64,000 nt of DNA from Brevundimonas sp. LM2 (GCF_002002865.1 NZ_CP019508.1:682001-746000), one strand, 5' to 3'. Counted from the first letter of the stretch, positions 15,586 through 24,738 are shown. Notes: generated by a model from the sequence alone, not told the origin. Made by a program: numbers and translations.

Positions 15586-18017
15586 CCGACGCAACAGCAG
15601 GGCGCGGCGGCGTTGGCATTCGGCTTTTCGTTTCCGGTGGCGAAGTCGTCCGTCGCACTTTCGACCAGATCGGAGACTCCGGTCGCAAAATGTGGGCCGA
15701 GGTTGCGCTCGGCCAGAAGTCGGCCAACCCTGCGATCCGCGCTCTATCTCTTGGCGTTGGTGAAGCGAAGTCTGGCATTGAAGGTTTCGCTGGTCGGACC
15801 GGTTCCGCAGGCGTCGCCCTTGGCGCGTTTGGCGCGGCTGGGGTCGCGGCGACGGTTGTCCTGGCGGGGATAGTTGTCGGGCTCAACCAAGCCCGTGCAG
15901 CGATGTCGTTTGCCGACGAGATCGACGATGCGGCGAGCAAGCTGGCCATCGGCACGACCGCTCTTCAGCAGTACCGCTACGCCATGATTTCAGTGGGCGG
16001 GTCGGCCGAGGATGCCGACACCGCCATCCAGTCGTTTACGGAAAAACTGGGGGAGGCTCAGGCGGGCGGCCGGGCTCTCAGGTGGTTTGAGGCCCTCGGC
16101 TTCACCCGGGAACAGCTGCAAGGCTACGACACCGCAGAGGCCGCGCTGGGCGACGTCATCGACCGCCTCGCCGGGCTGAATAAGGAAACCGAGCGCCAGG
16201 CTGTGTCGAGCAAGATCGGCCTCGGATCGATGACGGCGCTCACCCGCGAAGGCCAGGCTGGGGTCGAGGCGCTGATGCAGGCGGCCCTGGATCTCGGCTA
16301 CGTCATGGATTCGGAATTGGTCAAAAACGGAGCCGAGGCGAACCAGAAGTTCGAACAAATGGCGACGATCATCGATGTCCAGATGAAGTCGGCGTTTGTC
16401 ACGTTAGCGCCCGTCATTCTGGAACTCGTCGGCTTGATGGCCGATCTCGCGACCGCGATAGCCGACGTCGCCGACTCGTGGAGAGGGCTGGAAAACCGGA
16501 CGACGCGGGGCCTCAAGGCTCAGCGCGATGCGTTGCTTGACGAGAACACGCGACTGTTCAACCAGTATGGGGGCAATCTGCCCGACCGGCCAAGTGAGGC
16601 ACCGCGAGTCGTCGGGTCCGCCGGAAGCGCTGCCGGTCCGGGCATGTCGCTGATGGCAGCGCAGAGCGCACCCAGCGTTCGAGACAGGTGGGACGCCAAT
16701 ATTCGGCAGCTAAACCGGATCAATGCACAGCTCGCGCAGAGAGAGGCCGAAGCAAGCGTTGAGCCGACAAACGGGGCTTTGCGAGACGCGCCTGACCGTG
16801 CCCGGACCGCTCGCCCACGGGCCGGCGGCCGATCCGCAGAACAGCGCCAGCGGGAACAGGAGCGTGCACTCGCGGACCTCCAACGCATGGAGGTAGACGC
16901 GCAGCGAGACGCTTTGCGCGAAAAATACGGGCCTGGCGGCTTCGAGGAAAACGCCACCGCGCTGGCGCTCGCGACCGTCCAGATTGAGCAGGAGGCGAAC
17001 TGGGCCGCTATTCTGGCGCTGGAAGAGCGTTTGAAGATCAACGGCACCTTGAGCGAAGAGGCTCAGCTTCGCGTCGACGCCCTGAAGGCCGGCCACGACG
17101 AACTTGGGAAGGTGAAGGACACTGCCATCCTCCTGGAGGAGCGCCGCAAGCTCGCAGCCGATCGGCTGGCGGATGAGGTCGGTGCTGACAAGGCCGCCAT
17201 CGATTTGCTATCGATCCAAGAGCAAATGGCCGGGACTGCTCGCGAGCGCTATGAGATCGGTCGCCGCATCCTCCTGGCCGAGCAGGAACTTGAGCGGAAG
17301 ATCCTCAGCGCCAAGGTCAAGGAGGACGGCAACGTCACCGACTACGAGCGCAACGAACTCGATCGCCTGAAGCAGAGACAAGCCGCAGAGGGCTCGCTCT
17401 TCGACGCCAATGAACAGAACCGGTTGAGGGAAAACTTCCGCAGCTACGGCCGCGATATCGTTGACGCCATCGAAAGCGGCCGGATCGGCGAGACGATCGG
17501 CGACGAGATCAAAAACCGTCTTCTGGATGGCGCCCTCGATCAGCTGTTCACCATGATGAGCGGCGGCGGCGGGGCCGGCGGAAAATCCGGCGACAGCGGG
17601 TTCTGGGGAACGGTGCTTAGCGTCGGGGCCAGCCTGCTAACCGGCGGTAAGTCCGGAGGCCCGAGCATCGCTCAGAAGAAAAGCTTCTCCCGGGCTTCTG
17701 GCGGCCCTGTCCAGGACGGCGTTCACTACCGCATGGCCGAGCATGGCCCCGAGCTTCTCTTGCTGGGCAGCCAGGGCCAGGTGACCAATGCAGCTGCGAC
17801 GGCACAGATGTTTCGCGACATCGGCCCTGGAACCGGCGGCAGCGGTTCCTCCAACGCCGCGCCGGTCGTAAACGCCACCTATTCGCCTAACATCGTCGTC
17901 AACGGGTCCGGGCCCGAGATCGACGCTCTGCGCCGAGAACTGGCCGCCGAGCGAGCAAACTTCAAAGCCAACGTGGTCGAGGCTGTCGCAGACGCCCAAA
18001 GCCGGAGGATCCTGTGA
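15582..18017 (+). CDS. Phage tail length tape-measure protein
   Basis: 811 aa from ATG 15582, coupled to the upstream gene. Domain order: N-terminal region (1-60); hydrophobic membrane-like helix (about 85-115); conserved tape-measure segment FADEIDDAASKLAIGTTALQ with a DLGYVMDSELVKNGAEANQKF block near 245; long charged coiled coil (about 430-640); glycine-rich segment; C-terminal SGGPVQDGVHYRMAEHGPELL motif typical of lambda/siphophage-type tape measures. It sets tail length and helps DNA entry. It is the only clear virion gene in this element, which is odd: tail tube, tape-measure chaperones and baseplate genes are missing. Confidence 0.9.
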   Translation: MTDATAGRGGVGIRLFVSGGEVVRRTFDQIGDSGRKMWAEVALGQKSANPAIRALSLGVGEAKSGIEGFAGRTGSAGVALGAFGAAGVAATVVLAGIVVGLNQARAAMSFADEIDDAASKLAIGTTALQQYRYAMISVGGSAEDADTAIQSFTEKLGEAQAGGRALRWFEALGFTREQLQGYDTAEAALGDVIDRLAGLNKETERQAVSSKIGLGSMTALTREGQAGVEALMQAALDLGYVMDSELVKNGAEANQKFEQMATIIDVQMKSAFVTLAPVILELVGLMADLATAIADVADSWRGLENRTTRGLKAQRDALLDENTRLFNQYGGNLPDRPSEAPRVVGSAGSAAGPGMSLMAAQSAPSVRDRWDANIRQLNRINAQLAQREAEASVEPTNGALRDAPDRARTARPRAGGRSAEQRQREQERALADLQRMEVDAQRDALREKYGPGGFEENATALALATVQIEQEANWAAILALEERLKINGTLSEEAQLRVDALKAGHDELGKVKDTAILLEERRKLAADRLADEVGADKAAIDLLSIQEQMAGTARERYEIGRRILLAEQELERKILSAKVKEDGNVTDYERNELDRLKQRQAAEGSLFDANEQNRLRENFRSYGRDIVDAIESGRIGETIGDEIKNRLLDGALDQLFTMMSGGGGAGGKSGDSGFWGTVLSVGASLLTGGKSGGPSIAQKKSFSRASGGPVQDGVHYRMAEHGPELLLLGSQGQVTNAAATAQMFRDIGPGTGGSGSSNAAPVVNATYSPNIVVNGSGPEIDALRRELAAERANFKANVVEAVADAQSRRIL

Positions 18018-18274
18018 TGCCCAGCCCGACACCCACAGCAGACTGGCAGGTGACCCCCAAGGTCCTGTCCACAACCGATGGCGTCGCGCTCGTCCGCATA
18101 GCGGTCCACAACTGCGGCGAGCGGCTCTTCCATTTCGGGCTCCAAATGGAATGGCCTGCGGGTGCAGAGGAGATCGACATGGAAGCCGGTGGCCTGGCCA
18201 TCTTCGGCACCTCCATGAAAGCCTTGGCCGAGGAATGCCGGCTGGAGATGCTCACCCGTGTCCGGCAGACCTAG
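18017..18274 (+). CDS. Hypothetical element protein, 85 aa
   Basis: ATG 18017 overlaps the tape-measure stop by one base and follows GGAGGA; a GTG three bases upstream is an alternative start. Beta-rich, with the segments VALVRIAVHNCGERLFHFGLQ and EWPAGAEEIDMEAGGLAIFG. Last gene of the plus-strand cluster. Possibly a tail accessory protein. Confidence 0.6.
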   Translation: MPSPTPTADWQVTPKVLSTTDGVALVRIAVHNCGERLFHFGLQMEWPAGAEEIDMEAGGLAIFGTSMKALAEECRLEMLTRVRQT

Positions 18275-18283
18275 CCGGCCATC

Positions 18284-18589
18284 CTAGTGCACACGCTCGC
18301 TCGCCTCAGCGTTGGCTCTCAGCTGCATCGCTATGTCGGCAAACGTCATCTGCACCAACTCGTCGACCTCTTCTGCGGGCAGTTCCGGATAGGCGCTCGG
18401 TGCGACCTGCATAAAGGCCGAATGGAAGAGGTCCATGACCTGGTCATCGCTGAGGTCTGACCACTCAACCTTCCGCTCTTCCATACGCTGAGCCATGACC
18501 GCGCCGGCCAAGCGGAGGAGCATCCCCATCCGCCCCTGCAGCAGGTCCCAAAACGCTTCTAGGTCTTCGACAGTCGCGGCCTTCGCCAT
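18284..18589 (-). CDS. Hypothetical helical protein, 101 aa
   Basis: Convergent with the tape-measure cluster. Acidic and helical, with LLQGRMGMLLRLAGAVMAQRM near residues 17-37 and an EEVDELVQMTFADIAMQL region. No known domain. A 5-bp gap separates it from the upstream secreted protein on the same strand, so they are probably one transcript. Confidence 0.6.
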   Translation of the reverse strand: MAKAATVEDLEAFWDLLQGRMGMLLRLAGAVMAQRMEERKVEWSDLSDDQVMDLFHSAFMQVAPSAYPELPAEEVDELVQMTFADIAMQLRANAEASERVH

Positions 18590-18594
18590 TTGGG

Positions 18595-18951
18595 TCAGCC
18601 CGGCGCTTTGCTTTCCGAAAGCGCGCGCATCACCTCATGGCAGAAGGCAGCGGACTGGCTTTGATCGGCGCGACCTCTTTGGTAGGCGGCTTCCAGATGG
18701 GCCTGCAGTGCGTTCGGGCTCTGACCTTGTTCTGGACCCAAGCCCTGGCGCACGCCGCGGATCTGCGCGGGAGACAGATGACGCTCACAGGAGCCGACGG
18801 TGGTGAAGATCCGAACCATGCCCTCGATCGCAGCTTGGGCATTGGCCTCATCTGCGGCGCGGGCGGCCGGGGCCTGGACGGGAGCTTGTGACGTTTCCAC
18901 CGGTGCAGCCTGGATGACAGCTGCAAACAGCAGGGCTGAGACGAGCATCAT
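18595..18951 (-). CDS. Secreted hypothetical protein, 118 aa
   Basis: Start ATG 18951, with GGAG 6 nt upstream. Sec signal peptide MMLVSALLFAAVIQAAP. The mature protein has two cysteines (GSCERHL and AAFCHEV) that could form a disulfide and a helical region LGPEQGQSPNALQAHLEAAY. Unknown function; periplasmic. The 280 bp upstream of it (18952-19231) hold no supported gene. Confidence 0.65.
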   Translation of the reverse strand: MMLVSALLFAAVIQAAPVETSQAPVQAPAARAADEANAQAAIEGMVRIFTTVGSCERHLSPAQIRGVRQGLGPEQGQSPNALQAHLEAAYQRGRADQSQSAAFCHEVMRALSESKAPG

Positions 18952-19231
18952 AAGCACTCCGGTTCAACTAACGCTTGAAGGTGAACCGGCGGGCTTGCGA
19001 GGGCAAGCGGAGCCACAGCGACGGCCTCGGCAGCCTGACCTCGCAGGAAGTTGCGGTTCCGTGCGAGCCCAGGCTGCCGACCGCCGCACGGGGGCGTACG
19101 CCGGTCCTTCAATCTGACTTGCCTGCCGACGTTCGCCAAGCCCCAAGTCGCGCGGAATACCGACGGAAGCTGTGTCGGTTTATCTGACGGGGTTGGCTTC
19201 GGCCCGCTGCCGTGGCGGGGCCATTGGCATT

Positions 19232-19954
19232 TCAGGAGGAGCGTTCGGGAACAAATGTCGTCAGTGCCCCGTCAGGCAGCGCGCGCTGAAGCCCCTTCGC
19301 CTCATCCCAAGGCGCGCGCATCCAGACGTCGCGCTCCTCTTCAGTCGTCAGGATCACCGGCATGGCCTTGGGGTGTACCGCCCCGACCTCGGCGTTCGGC
19401 TCTGTCGTCAGGAAGGCAAACAGGTCGCAGGTCTCGACGCCTGTCTTGATCTTGCGAACGCAGGTGTGCGCCAGAACGTGGACGCCGGCGAAGAAGGCTA
19501 CGGGCTCCGGATCCTCGCCGGCCAGCCGGAACCAGATCGGCTTGTAGCGTCCCTCCGCATCCCGGCCGGGCTCGCTGAAGGCGGTGAAGGGCACCAGGCA
19601 TCGGTTGGCCGGGGACAGCCACGGCTTCCAGTGCGACGACGCGGTGTTGCGGACGTTCGTCGTGCCGCTGTCGGGCTCCAGCTCCAAGATCTTCGGGAAG
19701 TCGACCTCTTTCCCCTTGGCCCGCAGTTTGTCGGCCCTCTTCGTCGCGGCGTCGAACATTGCCTTCTTCGACGACGGCAGGCCCCAGCGGGACAGGACCA
19801 GCTCGCGCTGACCGTCTGCACCGTTGCGGACGATCGGGGCGGGATAGTCGGGGTAGATGTCGCGCGGCTCCAGATTGCCGACACCGCCGTTCATCGCCCT
19901 TGCCAGATCGAGGATGGCGGCCGGGCCTCTGCGGTAGCTGTAGAGGTTGCACAT
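19232..19954 (-). CDS. SOS response-associated peptidase (SRAP, YedK/HMCES family)
   Basis: 240 aa. The invariant second residue C2 (MCNLYS) forms a thiazolidine cross-link with abasic sites in single-stranded DNA after removal of Met1. Other active-site residues: N100 and R102 (TTNVRNTAS), E128 (FTAFSEPG) and H194 ([11 protein letters not shown]). Known role: shields abasic sites in ssDNA. Carriage by an element that makes ssDNA during replication is plausible. Promoter not evident; divergent from a small zinc-ribbon ORF. Confidence 0.93.
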   Translation of the reverse strand: MCNLYSYRRGPAAILDLARAMNGGVGNLEPRDIYPDYPAPIVRNGADGQRELVLSRWGLPSSKKAMFDAATKRADKLRAKGKEVDFPKILELEPDSGTTNVRNTASSHWKPWLSPANRCLVPFTAFSEPGRDAEGRYKPIWFRLAGEDPEPVAFFAGVHVLAHTCVRKIKTGVETCDLFAFLTTEPNAEVGAVHPKAMPVILTTEEERDVWMRAPWDEAKGLQRALPDGALTTFVPERSS

Positions 19955-20060
19955 CGGGCAACTGCATCACGCCAGGCCTTTCATGTCGAGAAGCGGACGT
20001 GCCGAATGGCCGTTACGGGTGGTTTACGGACATTTCACCGACCGTCGCGATAGTCTCCCC

Positions 20061-20252
20061 ATGGGGTTCTCTGACGAAGAGGTGAAGGCTGACCGCGCTG
20101 CACGCGCAAAGGCTGAGGCCGACCGGGACGCCAGACGTCGAAGCTCGCCACACATTGGCCCGACTGAAACCTGTCTCCACTGCCACAGACCGTTTCCCGC
20201 TCATGAAGCGACGAGCATCGATTATCCAATCTGCCCGACATGTCTTGATTGA
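20061..20252 (+). CDS. Small zinc-ribbon-like protein, 63 aa
   Basis: An acidic/basic helical first half (DEEVKADRAARAKAEADRD) is followed by CLHC near residue 45 and CPTC at the C-terminus, spaced about 15 residues, a likely zinc ribbon. ATG 20061 has no strong ribosome-binding site. It lies just left of the IS. Confidence 0.5.
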   Translation: MGFSDEEVKADRAARAKAEADRDARRRSSPHIGPTETCLHCHRPFPAHEATSIDYPICPTCLD

Positions 20253-20292
20253 ACAGTCCAACAGCAGACCTTCTGGGCGTCTGCTACGGGTC

Positions 20293-21508
20293 GAGGCCGT
20301 GTGAAAACGTGCTGGGCTCCAGCGGGGCGGAAGTGGCGACGACGGGCGGAGCGCCTCCGTCAGGCCCTGATCGCTTCCATCAGGGGCTTGGTTCCGAGCA
20401 CCGCCATCACCCGCTTCATGTTGTAGGCCAGGATGTGGAGGCTGATCTCGGTCTTCACGTTGGGGAGGCGTCGGGTCAGGAAGTGGGTGTGGCCCATCCA
20501 GGCCTTGATCGTGCCGAAGGGGTGTTCGACCAGCCGTCGTCGGGTGCGCATGGCGCGCGGGGCCAGGTCCATCCGGACCTGCAGCGCATCGATCACCGCC
20601 TCATGCTCCCAGCGGGTGACCCGACGCTCGATGCTGGGGGTGCACTGGCGCTTGAGCGAGCAGCCGGTGCAACTGGCCCGGTCCCAGTATCGGTGCAGGG
20701 TCATGCCCTTCTCGACGGTCGTCATGTGGCGCGGCAGCAGCGCCCCGGCCGGGCAGCGGTAGACGTCCCGATCGGGCAGGTAGACGAAGTCCTGCTTGCC
20801 GAAGCGACCCGCGGCCTTGGCGCCTGACGTCAGCGGCTTGGGCACATAGGGCGTCACGCCCAGGGTCTCGCAGGCGAGGATCTCCTCGCCGGAGAAGTAG
20901 CCCCGGTCGGCCAGCACATCGAGCGCCTCGACGCCCATGGCGTTCCTGGCCTTGCCCGCCATGGAGGCCAGTTGCTCCCGATCGCTCCCCGTCATCACGA
21001 CCTCATGGGCCACGATCAGGTGATGCTCGCCTTCGACGGCGGACTGGACGTTGTAGCCGACGATGCCGCTGCCCCGGCCGGACGTGGCCATGGATCTGGC
21101 GTCGGGATCGGTCAGGGAGACCTGGCCGTCCGGCGAGGCCTCCACCTCGGCCTCCATGGCCTTGAGCATCGCCATCTGGGCGCGGAGCCGATCGATCTTC
21201 TCGACCAGCCGTCCGGACCGCGCCTCGGCGGCCTCGCCCTCGTGACGATCCGCCGTGTCCAGGTCCTGCAGATAGCCGGCGATGTGCTCGGCCACCTGTT
21301 CGATCCGCCGCTTGAGGTCCAACTCATCGACGAAGACGTCGACCACCCGGACCGGATTATCCTCGGCCACATAGTCGTCGAGACATTCGGGAAGCAGCGT
21401 CTGCTGCCGGCGATCGGCACCCTGAACGAAGCGGCTCATACCCACCTCCTGCTGACATCAGGACGATAGGCTAATTCGCTCGATCGGGAGGCGTTTTCAC
21501 ACGGCCTC
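20293..21508 (-). mobile_element. IS1182-type insertion, 1216 bp, internally deleted
   Basis: Terminal inverted repeats are perfect for 17 bp (GAGGCCGTGTGAAAACG at 20293-20309; complement at 21492-21508). A GGTC direct repeat flanks both ends (20289-20292 and 21509-21512), consistent with a 4-bp target duplication. The transposase lacks about 120 internal residues, so the copy is probably non-autonomous but still mobilisable by a complete relative. Confidence 0.9.
20360..21439 (-). pseudogene. IS1182-family transposase with in-frame internal deletion
   Basis: 359 codons from ATG 21439 (GGAGG upstream); intact relatives have about 450-500. The N-terminus (SRFVQGADRRQQTLLPECLD to VFVDELDL) jumps straight to LKRRIEQVAEHIAGYL, skipping most of the DUF772 region and the first catalytic Asp expected in an AIDGSKFKA-like motif. 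The later DDE_Tnp_1 part (SLTDPDARSMATSGRGSG, VVADRGYF-like VLADRGYFSGEE, EHPFGTIKAWMG) is complete and in frame. It may make a dominant-negative or inactive protein; catalysis is unlikely. Confidence 0.88.
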
Positions 21509-21721
21509 GGTCGTGAGCGGTCATTCGATCTGCCGCCGAAAGTGGACCTCGCGGCTTCGAACGCACAACGGACCCGGGGACGGTCACCGATATCAATGGT
21601 CGGCTTGGCCTGTCGCGGAGGTTTCCGCTTCCAGAACAACGTCCAACGCATCCTGAATGCGTGCACCGCCGCGCGACAGTCGTCTACGTCGGCGGCGCAT
21701 CGTTGCGGCTGCCTCTATGAC

Positions 21722-22189
21722 CTACGCCTCGGCTTGACCTAGCTTGACCGCCGGACTCAGCGCGCTCCTTGGCTTTTTCGCGCCCTTCCCAAATCCCGTC
21801 GCCTTCGCCACGGCAGACCGCAAAGCAGCGTGTTCGGGATGAACCATCGGGAAGTCTGACGGAAGGCCGAACTTTTCTCGATAGGCCTGGGGTGTGTAGC
21901 CGGCTTTCGACAGGTGACGCTTGAGCGACTTGAACTTCCGTCCGTCGATCAGAGAGGTGACGCCCTCTGGGGTGATGAGTTTGCGTACTGCAGCGGCAGT
22001 GAGACGTTTGGTCGGGGCAGACGCTATATCGGGCTCGGTATTCGAGGCGTCTCCTAAAGCGCTCAGCGATTTGCGAACAGCGGCGACCAGCCCAGGAAGT
22101 TCGTCGGGAGACACCCGATTGTTGGCGACGAAGTTGGCTATGATGCCCGTCGTCATCGCCAAGATTGCGGAAGCGTCGTGGTCGGGCAT
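21722..22189 (-). CDS. MucR/Ros-family transcriptional regulator
   Basis: 155 aa. The family core is at residues about 78-125: TPEGVTSLIDGRKFKSLKRH, then YTPQAYREKFGLPSDFPMVHPE. MucR proteins bind AT-rich DNA and silence foreign or developmental genes. The Cys pair of the Ros zinc finger is absent, as in several other MucR proteins, so zinc binding is doubtful. The N-terminal half may oligomerise. As an element-borne copy it might silence element genes or interfere with host MucR targets (inference). Confidence 0.88.
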   Translation of the reverse strand: MPDHDASAILAMTTGIIANFVANNRVSPDELPGLVAAVRKSLSALGDASNTEPDIASAPTKRLTAAAVRKLITPEGVTSLIDGRKFKSLKRHLSKAGYTPQAYREKFGLPSDFPMVHPEHAALRSAVAKATGFGKGAKKPRSALSPAVKLGQAEA

Positions 22190-22341
22190 GGAAGTCCTCG
22201 AAGGCGATTCGACAGGTTAAGCACCGATGATGCTTGGGCAAGAAGACTTTCACCGGCATTGCGCAGGACGTTCTGCCTTTGTGTGATCCATGCGGCATCT
22301 CGGTGCCGGGCAAGCCTGGCGATTTGATAGAGGCAGAAAAG

Positions 22342-22746
22342 ATGCGCGGACCGCGGGCCGAAACATTTCAGGACGAGCTTGATCGCCTGGTTACGCGGGA
22401 GATCGCAGCGGCAGGGACAGACTATGGTCGCCTGGCTGCAATGGTTGGCCCGCTGTCCGCTTCCCTGTCCAGGGCCCTGCAGGCGTCGACTGAGGCATCG
22501 GCTGCGGCGGTTAGCGAGATGATCGAAAGGGCGAAGGCAGCATCCGAAACAGCCCTGCCGTTGATGCCGCCGCTCTTGCAGAACAAGATCGCCTATTCGG
22601 TCGATGAGTTCGCCAAGGTGCTCAGCCTCGGGAAATCCACCGTCTGGCGACTGATCAAGGACGGGGATGTGCGAGCCAAGAAAATCGGCGGCCGCACGCT
22701 CATTCCGGCCGATCAGGTCGACCGCGTGCTGAGCCGTCGCGAATGA
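22342..22746 (+). CDS. Helix-turn-helix (excisionase-family) DNA-binding protein, 134 aa
   Basis: The start at ATG 22342 follows GAGGCAG; an upstream in-frame ATG at 22234 is possible but less conserved. The first 80 residues are helical, with alanine-rich repeats (SASLSRALQASTEASAAAV). Residues 85-130 are a MerR/excisionase winged helix: IAYSVDEFAKVLSLGKSTVW, then RLIKDGDVRAKKIGGRTLIP. Probably a regulator or recombination directionality factor; it diverges from the mucR-like gene. Confidence 0.82.
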   Translation: MRGPRAETFQDELDRLVTREIAAAGTDYGRLAAMVGPLSASLSRALQASTEASAAAVSEMIERAKAASETALPLMPPLLQNKIAYSVDEFAKVLSLGKSTVWRLIKDGDVRAKKIGGRTLIPADQVDRVLSRRE

Positions 22747-22812
22747 CTGGCTGTCCCATTCTGAATTGGTCTCGGTCGTGAAGCGGAGGCTGTTCTACGT
22801 CCAGGCGCGGCC

Positions 22813-23052
22813 TTATTGACACCGGTCCGCATTCGGAAAGGGTCGGCACGTTACGTCGTGCAGTGCGATCAGGCTCGGGAAAAACAGGGCGCAAAGAATA
22901 CAGCCCACTGCCAGACCGACCGCCCAGCCAAGCCAGTTGCGACTGCTTCGAGCGGCGACATATGAACCGACGCCGCCGCTACCGCCTAACACGCCGCCAC
23001 CAATCACCAAGTAGAGGATGTAAGCGCCGATCGCTGCCAGCCAGTCGTACAC
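22813..23052 (-). CDS. Small membrane protein, 79 aa
   Basis: GTG start 23052 after GGAGGAG. Two hydrophobic segments (about 5-30, glycine-rich, and 42-63, GWAVGLAVGCILCALFFPSL) suggest two transmembrane helices. Two C-terminal cysteines (DVTCRPFPNADRCQ) could form a disulfide. No family recognised. Confidence 0.6.
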   Translation of the reverse strand: MYDWLAAIGAYILYLVIGGGVLGGSGGVGSYVAARSSRNWLGWAVGLAVGCILCALFFPSLIALHDVTCRPFPNADRCQ

Positions 23053-23221
23053 TCACTCCTCCTAGCCTCCGCCCACCCAGTGGTAGCGCTCGCTTTACGA
23101 GAGTCCAGTCGGATGACCGGGAGCCGTAAGGTGTGGCCATCATGGCCATAGGTGTCTGCCAACGGTCCCTGTCGATGGGAGCGCTCAAACGGCTCCCGCC
23201 GATGGTGGCCGTTTTCGCGGT

Positions 23222-23446
23222 TTAGTCTGGGGTGTTCTTGTCCGCAAGGCTGTCGAACACCCGCGTCAGCGAATCCCATGACCGCTTAGCAGCCGTGGCC
23301 GGGTTCCGTTCGTTCTCAACCAGGATGGTGATGAGGAAGGGCTGGACGATCTCGATCGGCTCGATGCGATAGGTAACGGTGGCGTGGCCCTCGAACGAAA
23401 ACTCGATCGAGGCAATGCGGGCATCTACAGCCATTGGATTAGACAT
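23222..23446 (-). CDS. Hypothetical protein, 74 aa
   Basis: From ATG 23446 with a weak GAAAG upstream. Beta-rich: ARIASIEFSFEGHATVTYRI, then IVQPFLITILVENE, and a helical C-terminus. No motif. Probably a small structural or regulatory element protein. Confidence 0.5.
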   Translation of the reverse strand: MSNPMAVDARIASIEFSFEGHATVTYRIEPIEIVQPFLITILVENERNPATAAKRSWDSLTRVFDSLADKNTPD

Positions 23447-23596
23447 CGGTGTTTCTTTCGATCTATGGCTCAGGACGTTGGAAGCTGGAGTGGGTGGGCA
23501 TTGCATAGCTGTGGCTGCCGGCTTTCCCTCAGCTTTGAGGAAAAGCCGAGGAGCCCTCAAAACGGAGGGAGCCACTTGGAGCCCCGCGGCGGGGCG

Positions 23597-23797
23597 TCAG
23601 AAGCCGATCTTCGCCCTTTCGCGTGGTCGGTGATCAATGGCCCAGGTCAGGGCATCGATCCGCGCCTTTAACTGAACCAGGTGCGTGACCTGGTCGACGT
23701 GGTACTCGGCCGCCGCTTCAGTCGCGGCTGGCCAAACCTCGGCCTCCAGCTGCTCGCGGAAGTCTCGCAGGCGCTGGGCTATTTCATCGTCCGGCAT
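23597..23797 (-). CDS. Hypothetical protein, 66 aa
   Basis: ATG 23797 follows AGAGAAGC. Helical and acidic (AQRLRDFREQLEAEVWPAA), ending IDHRPRERAKIGF. It lies between two other minus-strand small ORFs at about 120-150 bp spacing. No domain recognised. Confidence 0.5.
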   Translation of the reverse strand: MPDDEIAQRLRDFREQLEAEVWPAATEAAAEYHVDQVTHLVQLKARIDALTWAIDHRPRERAKIGF

Positions 23798-23916
23798 TGA
23801 GCTTCTCTTTCAGAATAGCGTGGATGGCGACGACCGGGCCTAGGTGCCTCGGATAGTTCAACGGCAGGCCTGGTAGCTGGAATCCTCGGAGCCTCCTCCG
23901 CCGCCGGCGGGCTAGG

Positions 23917-24447
23917 CTAGGCTAGATCCTTACCCAAACGGCGAAATTGGGAATGGATTAGCGCAGTGTCGGCTCGGCTTTTCGCCTCAGCCTCGTCAGA
24001 GGCAGTCGTCTGACTGCCATCGAGCTTCGGTTCGCTGTAGTACTCGACGGGCGCAAACTTCTTGTCGCATCGCGGACATTGAGCGGCCCTCGCGTTGCCG
24101 TCTCGCTTCAGCTCTACCTGATGATTTTCGCGGTCGAGGCACGATGGACAGACCGGATATCCGATCTTCACTCCGTCGCCTTTGTCCTTCCAAAGGTAGC
24201 CGTGCCGGCCTTCGACTAGGGTCGCCTTCTCCTTCTGCGCCTCGACCAGACGCGCGATTTCCCGGTCCCGTTCGGCGAGCGCCGCTGCGGCTTCGTGAAG
24301 CTGTCCTTTGGCGTCGTAAAGAGCGCCCATGAGATCGATGACCTGACCCTTCAGCGCAACTTGGTCGTAGGCCTTCTCGACGTTCTTCAGGGAACCGGCG
24401 ATCTTGATCGCCATGTCCAGACTGGCAAGCCCAGCTGCGATGTCCAC
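23917..24447 (-). CDS. Coiled-coil/zinc-ribbon hypothetical protein, 176 aa
   Basis: The GTG start shares one base with the stop of the ribbon-helix-helix gene (TAGTG). Residues 10-80 are a coiled coil (YDQVALKGQVIDLMGALYDA and AAALAERDREIARLVEAQ). Residues 97-132 hold two CxxC pairs (YPVCPSCLD and QCPRCDKKF), a zinc ribbon. Similar proteins occur in prophages and plasmids; function unknown. Probably co-transcribed with the upstream regulator. Confidence 0.65.
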   Translation of the reverse strand: MDIAAGLASLDMAIKIAGSLKNVEKAYDQVALKGQVIDLMGALYDAKGQLHEAAAALAERDREIARLVEAQKEKATLVEGRHGYLWKDKGDGVKIGYPVCPSCLDRENHQVELKRDGNARAAQCPRCDKKFAPVEYYSEPKLDGSQTTASDEAEAKSRADTALIHSQFRRLGKDLA

Positions 24448-24650
24448 TAGCCGACCCCTTCAGCCGCCAGCGCCAGCGTCAGCAACTTTCTGATTGCCTC
24501 TGGGCGGCTCTCGTCTTTGCCGCGAGAGCCGATCCAACGATCTAACATGGCCAGTGCATCAGGCTGGAGCCGCACACCAATAAGCTGACCCTGACCGGTC
24601 GGCGCGGGCCCCCTTCGTTTCTTTGTTATCAGAGTATCTTTACCAGACAT
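24447..24650 (-). CDS. Ribbon-helix-helix-like regulator, 67 aa
   Basis: Start ATG 24650 was chosen because the ORF upstream of it is not conserved in type. The pattern QLIGVRLQPDALAMLDRWIG then ESRPEAIRKLLTLAL is a CopG/Arc-type strand-helix-helix. It probably autoregulates the pair it forms with the downstream zinc-ribbon gene. There is a short AT-containing stretch (TGTTATCAGAGTA) repeated at 24626-24638 and 24659-24671 around its start: a possible operator. Confidence 0.7.
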   Translation of the reverse strand: MSGKDTLITKKRRGPAPTGQGQLIGVRLQPDALAMLDRWIGSRGKDESRPEAIRKLLTLALAAEGVG

Positions 24651-24671
24651 GGTTACCCTGTTATCAGAGTA
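24626..24671. promoter_or_regulatory. Direct repeat around the ribbon-helix-helix gene start, possible operator
   Basis: TGTTATCAGAGTA occurs at 24624-24636 approximately and again near 24659-24671, about 35 bp apart, spanning the start of the CopG-like gene and the divergent promoter region. Ribbon-helix-helix proteins commonly bind short direct or inverted repeats at their own start, so autorepression is inferred. Confidence 0.45.
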
Positions 24672-24738
24672 GCGGACCGCCGGGAAGGTGAGATTTCCCG
24701 ACGGCCCTAACCGCAACCGATCCTTAGGAGATCAGGTC

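Noticed and set aside
20249..20827. 192-aa plus-strand ORF over the IS transposase
   Set aside because: Antisense to the transposase, which has recognisable motifs.
21722..22189. Loss of zinc-finger cysteines in MucR as a striking novelty
   Set aside because: Many MucR proteins lack a complete Cys pair, so it is not unusual enough to claim.
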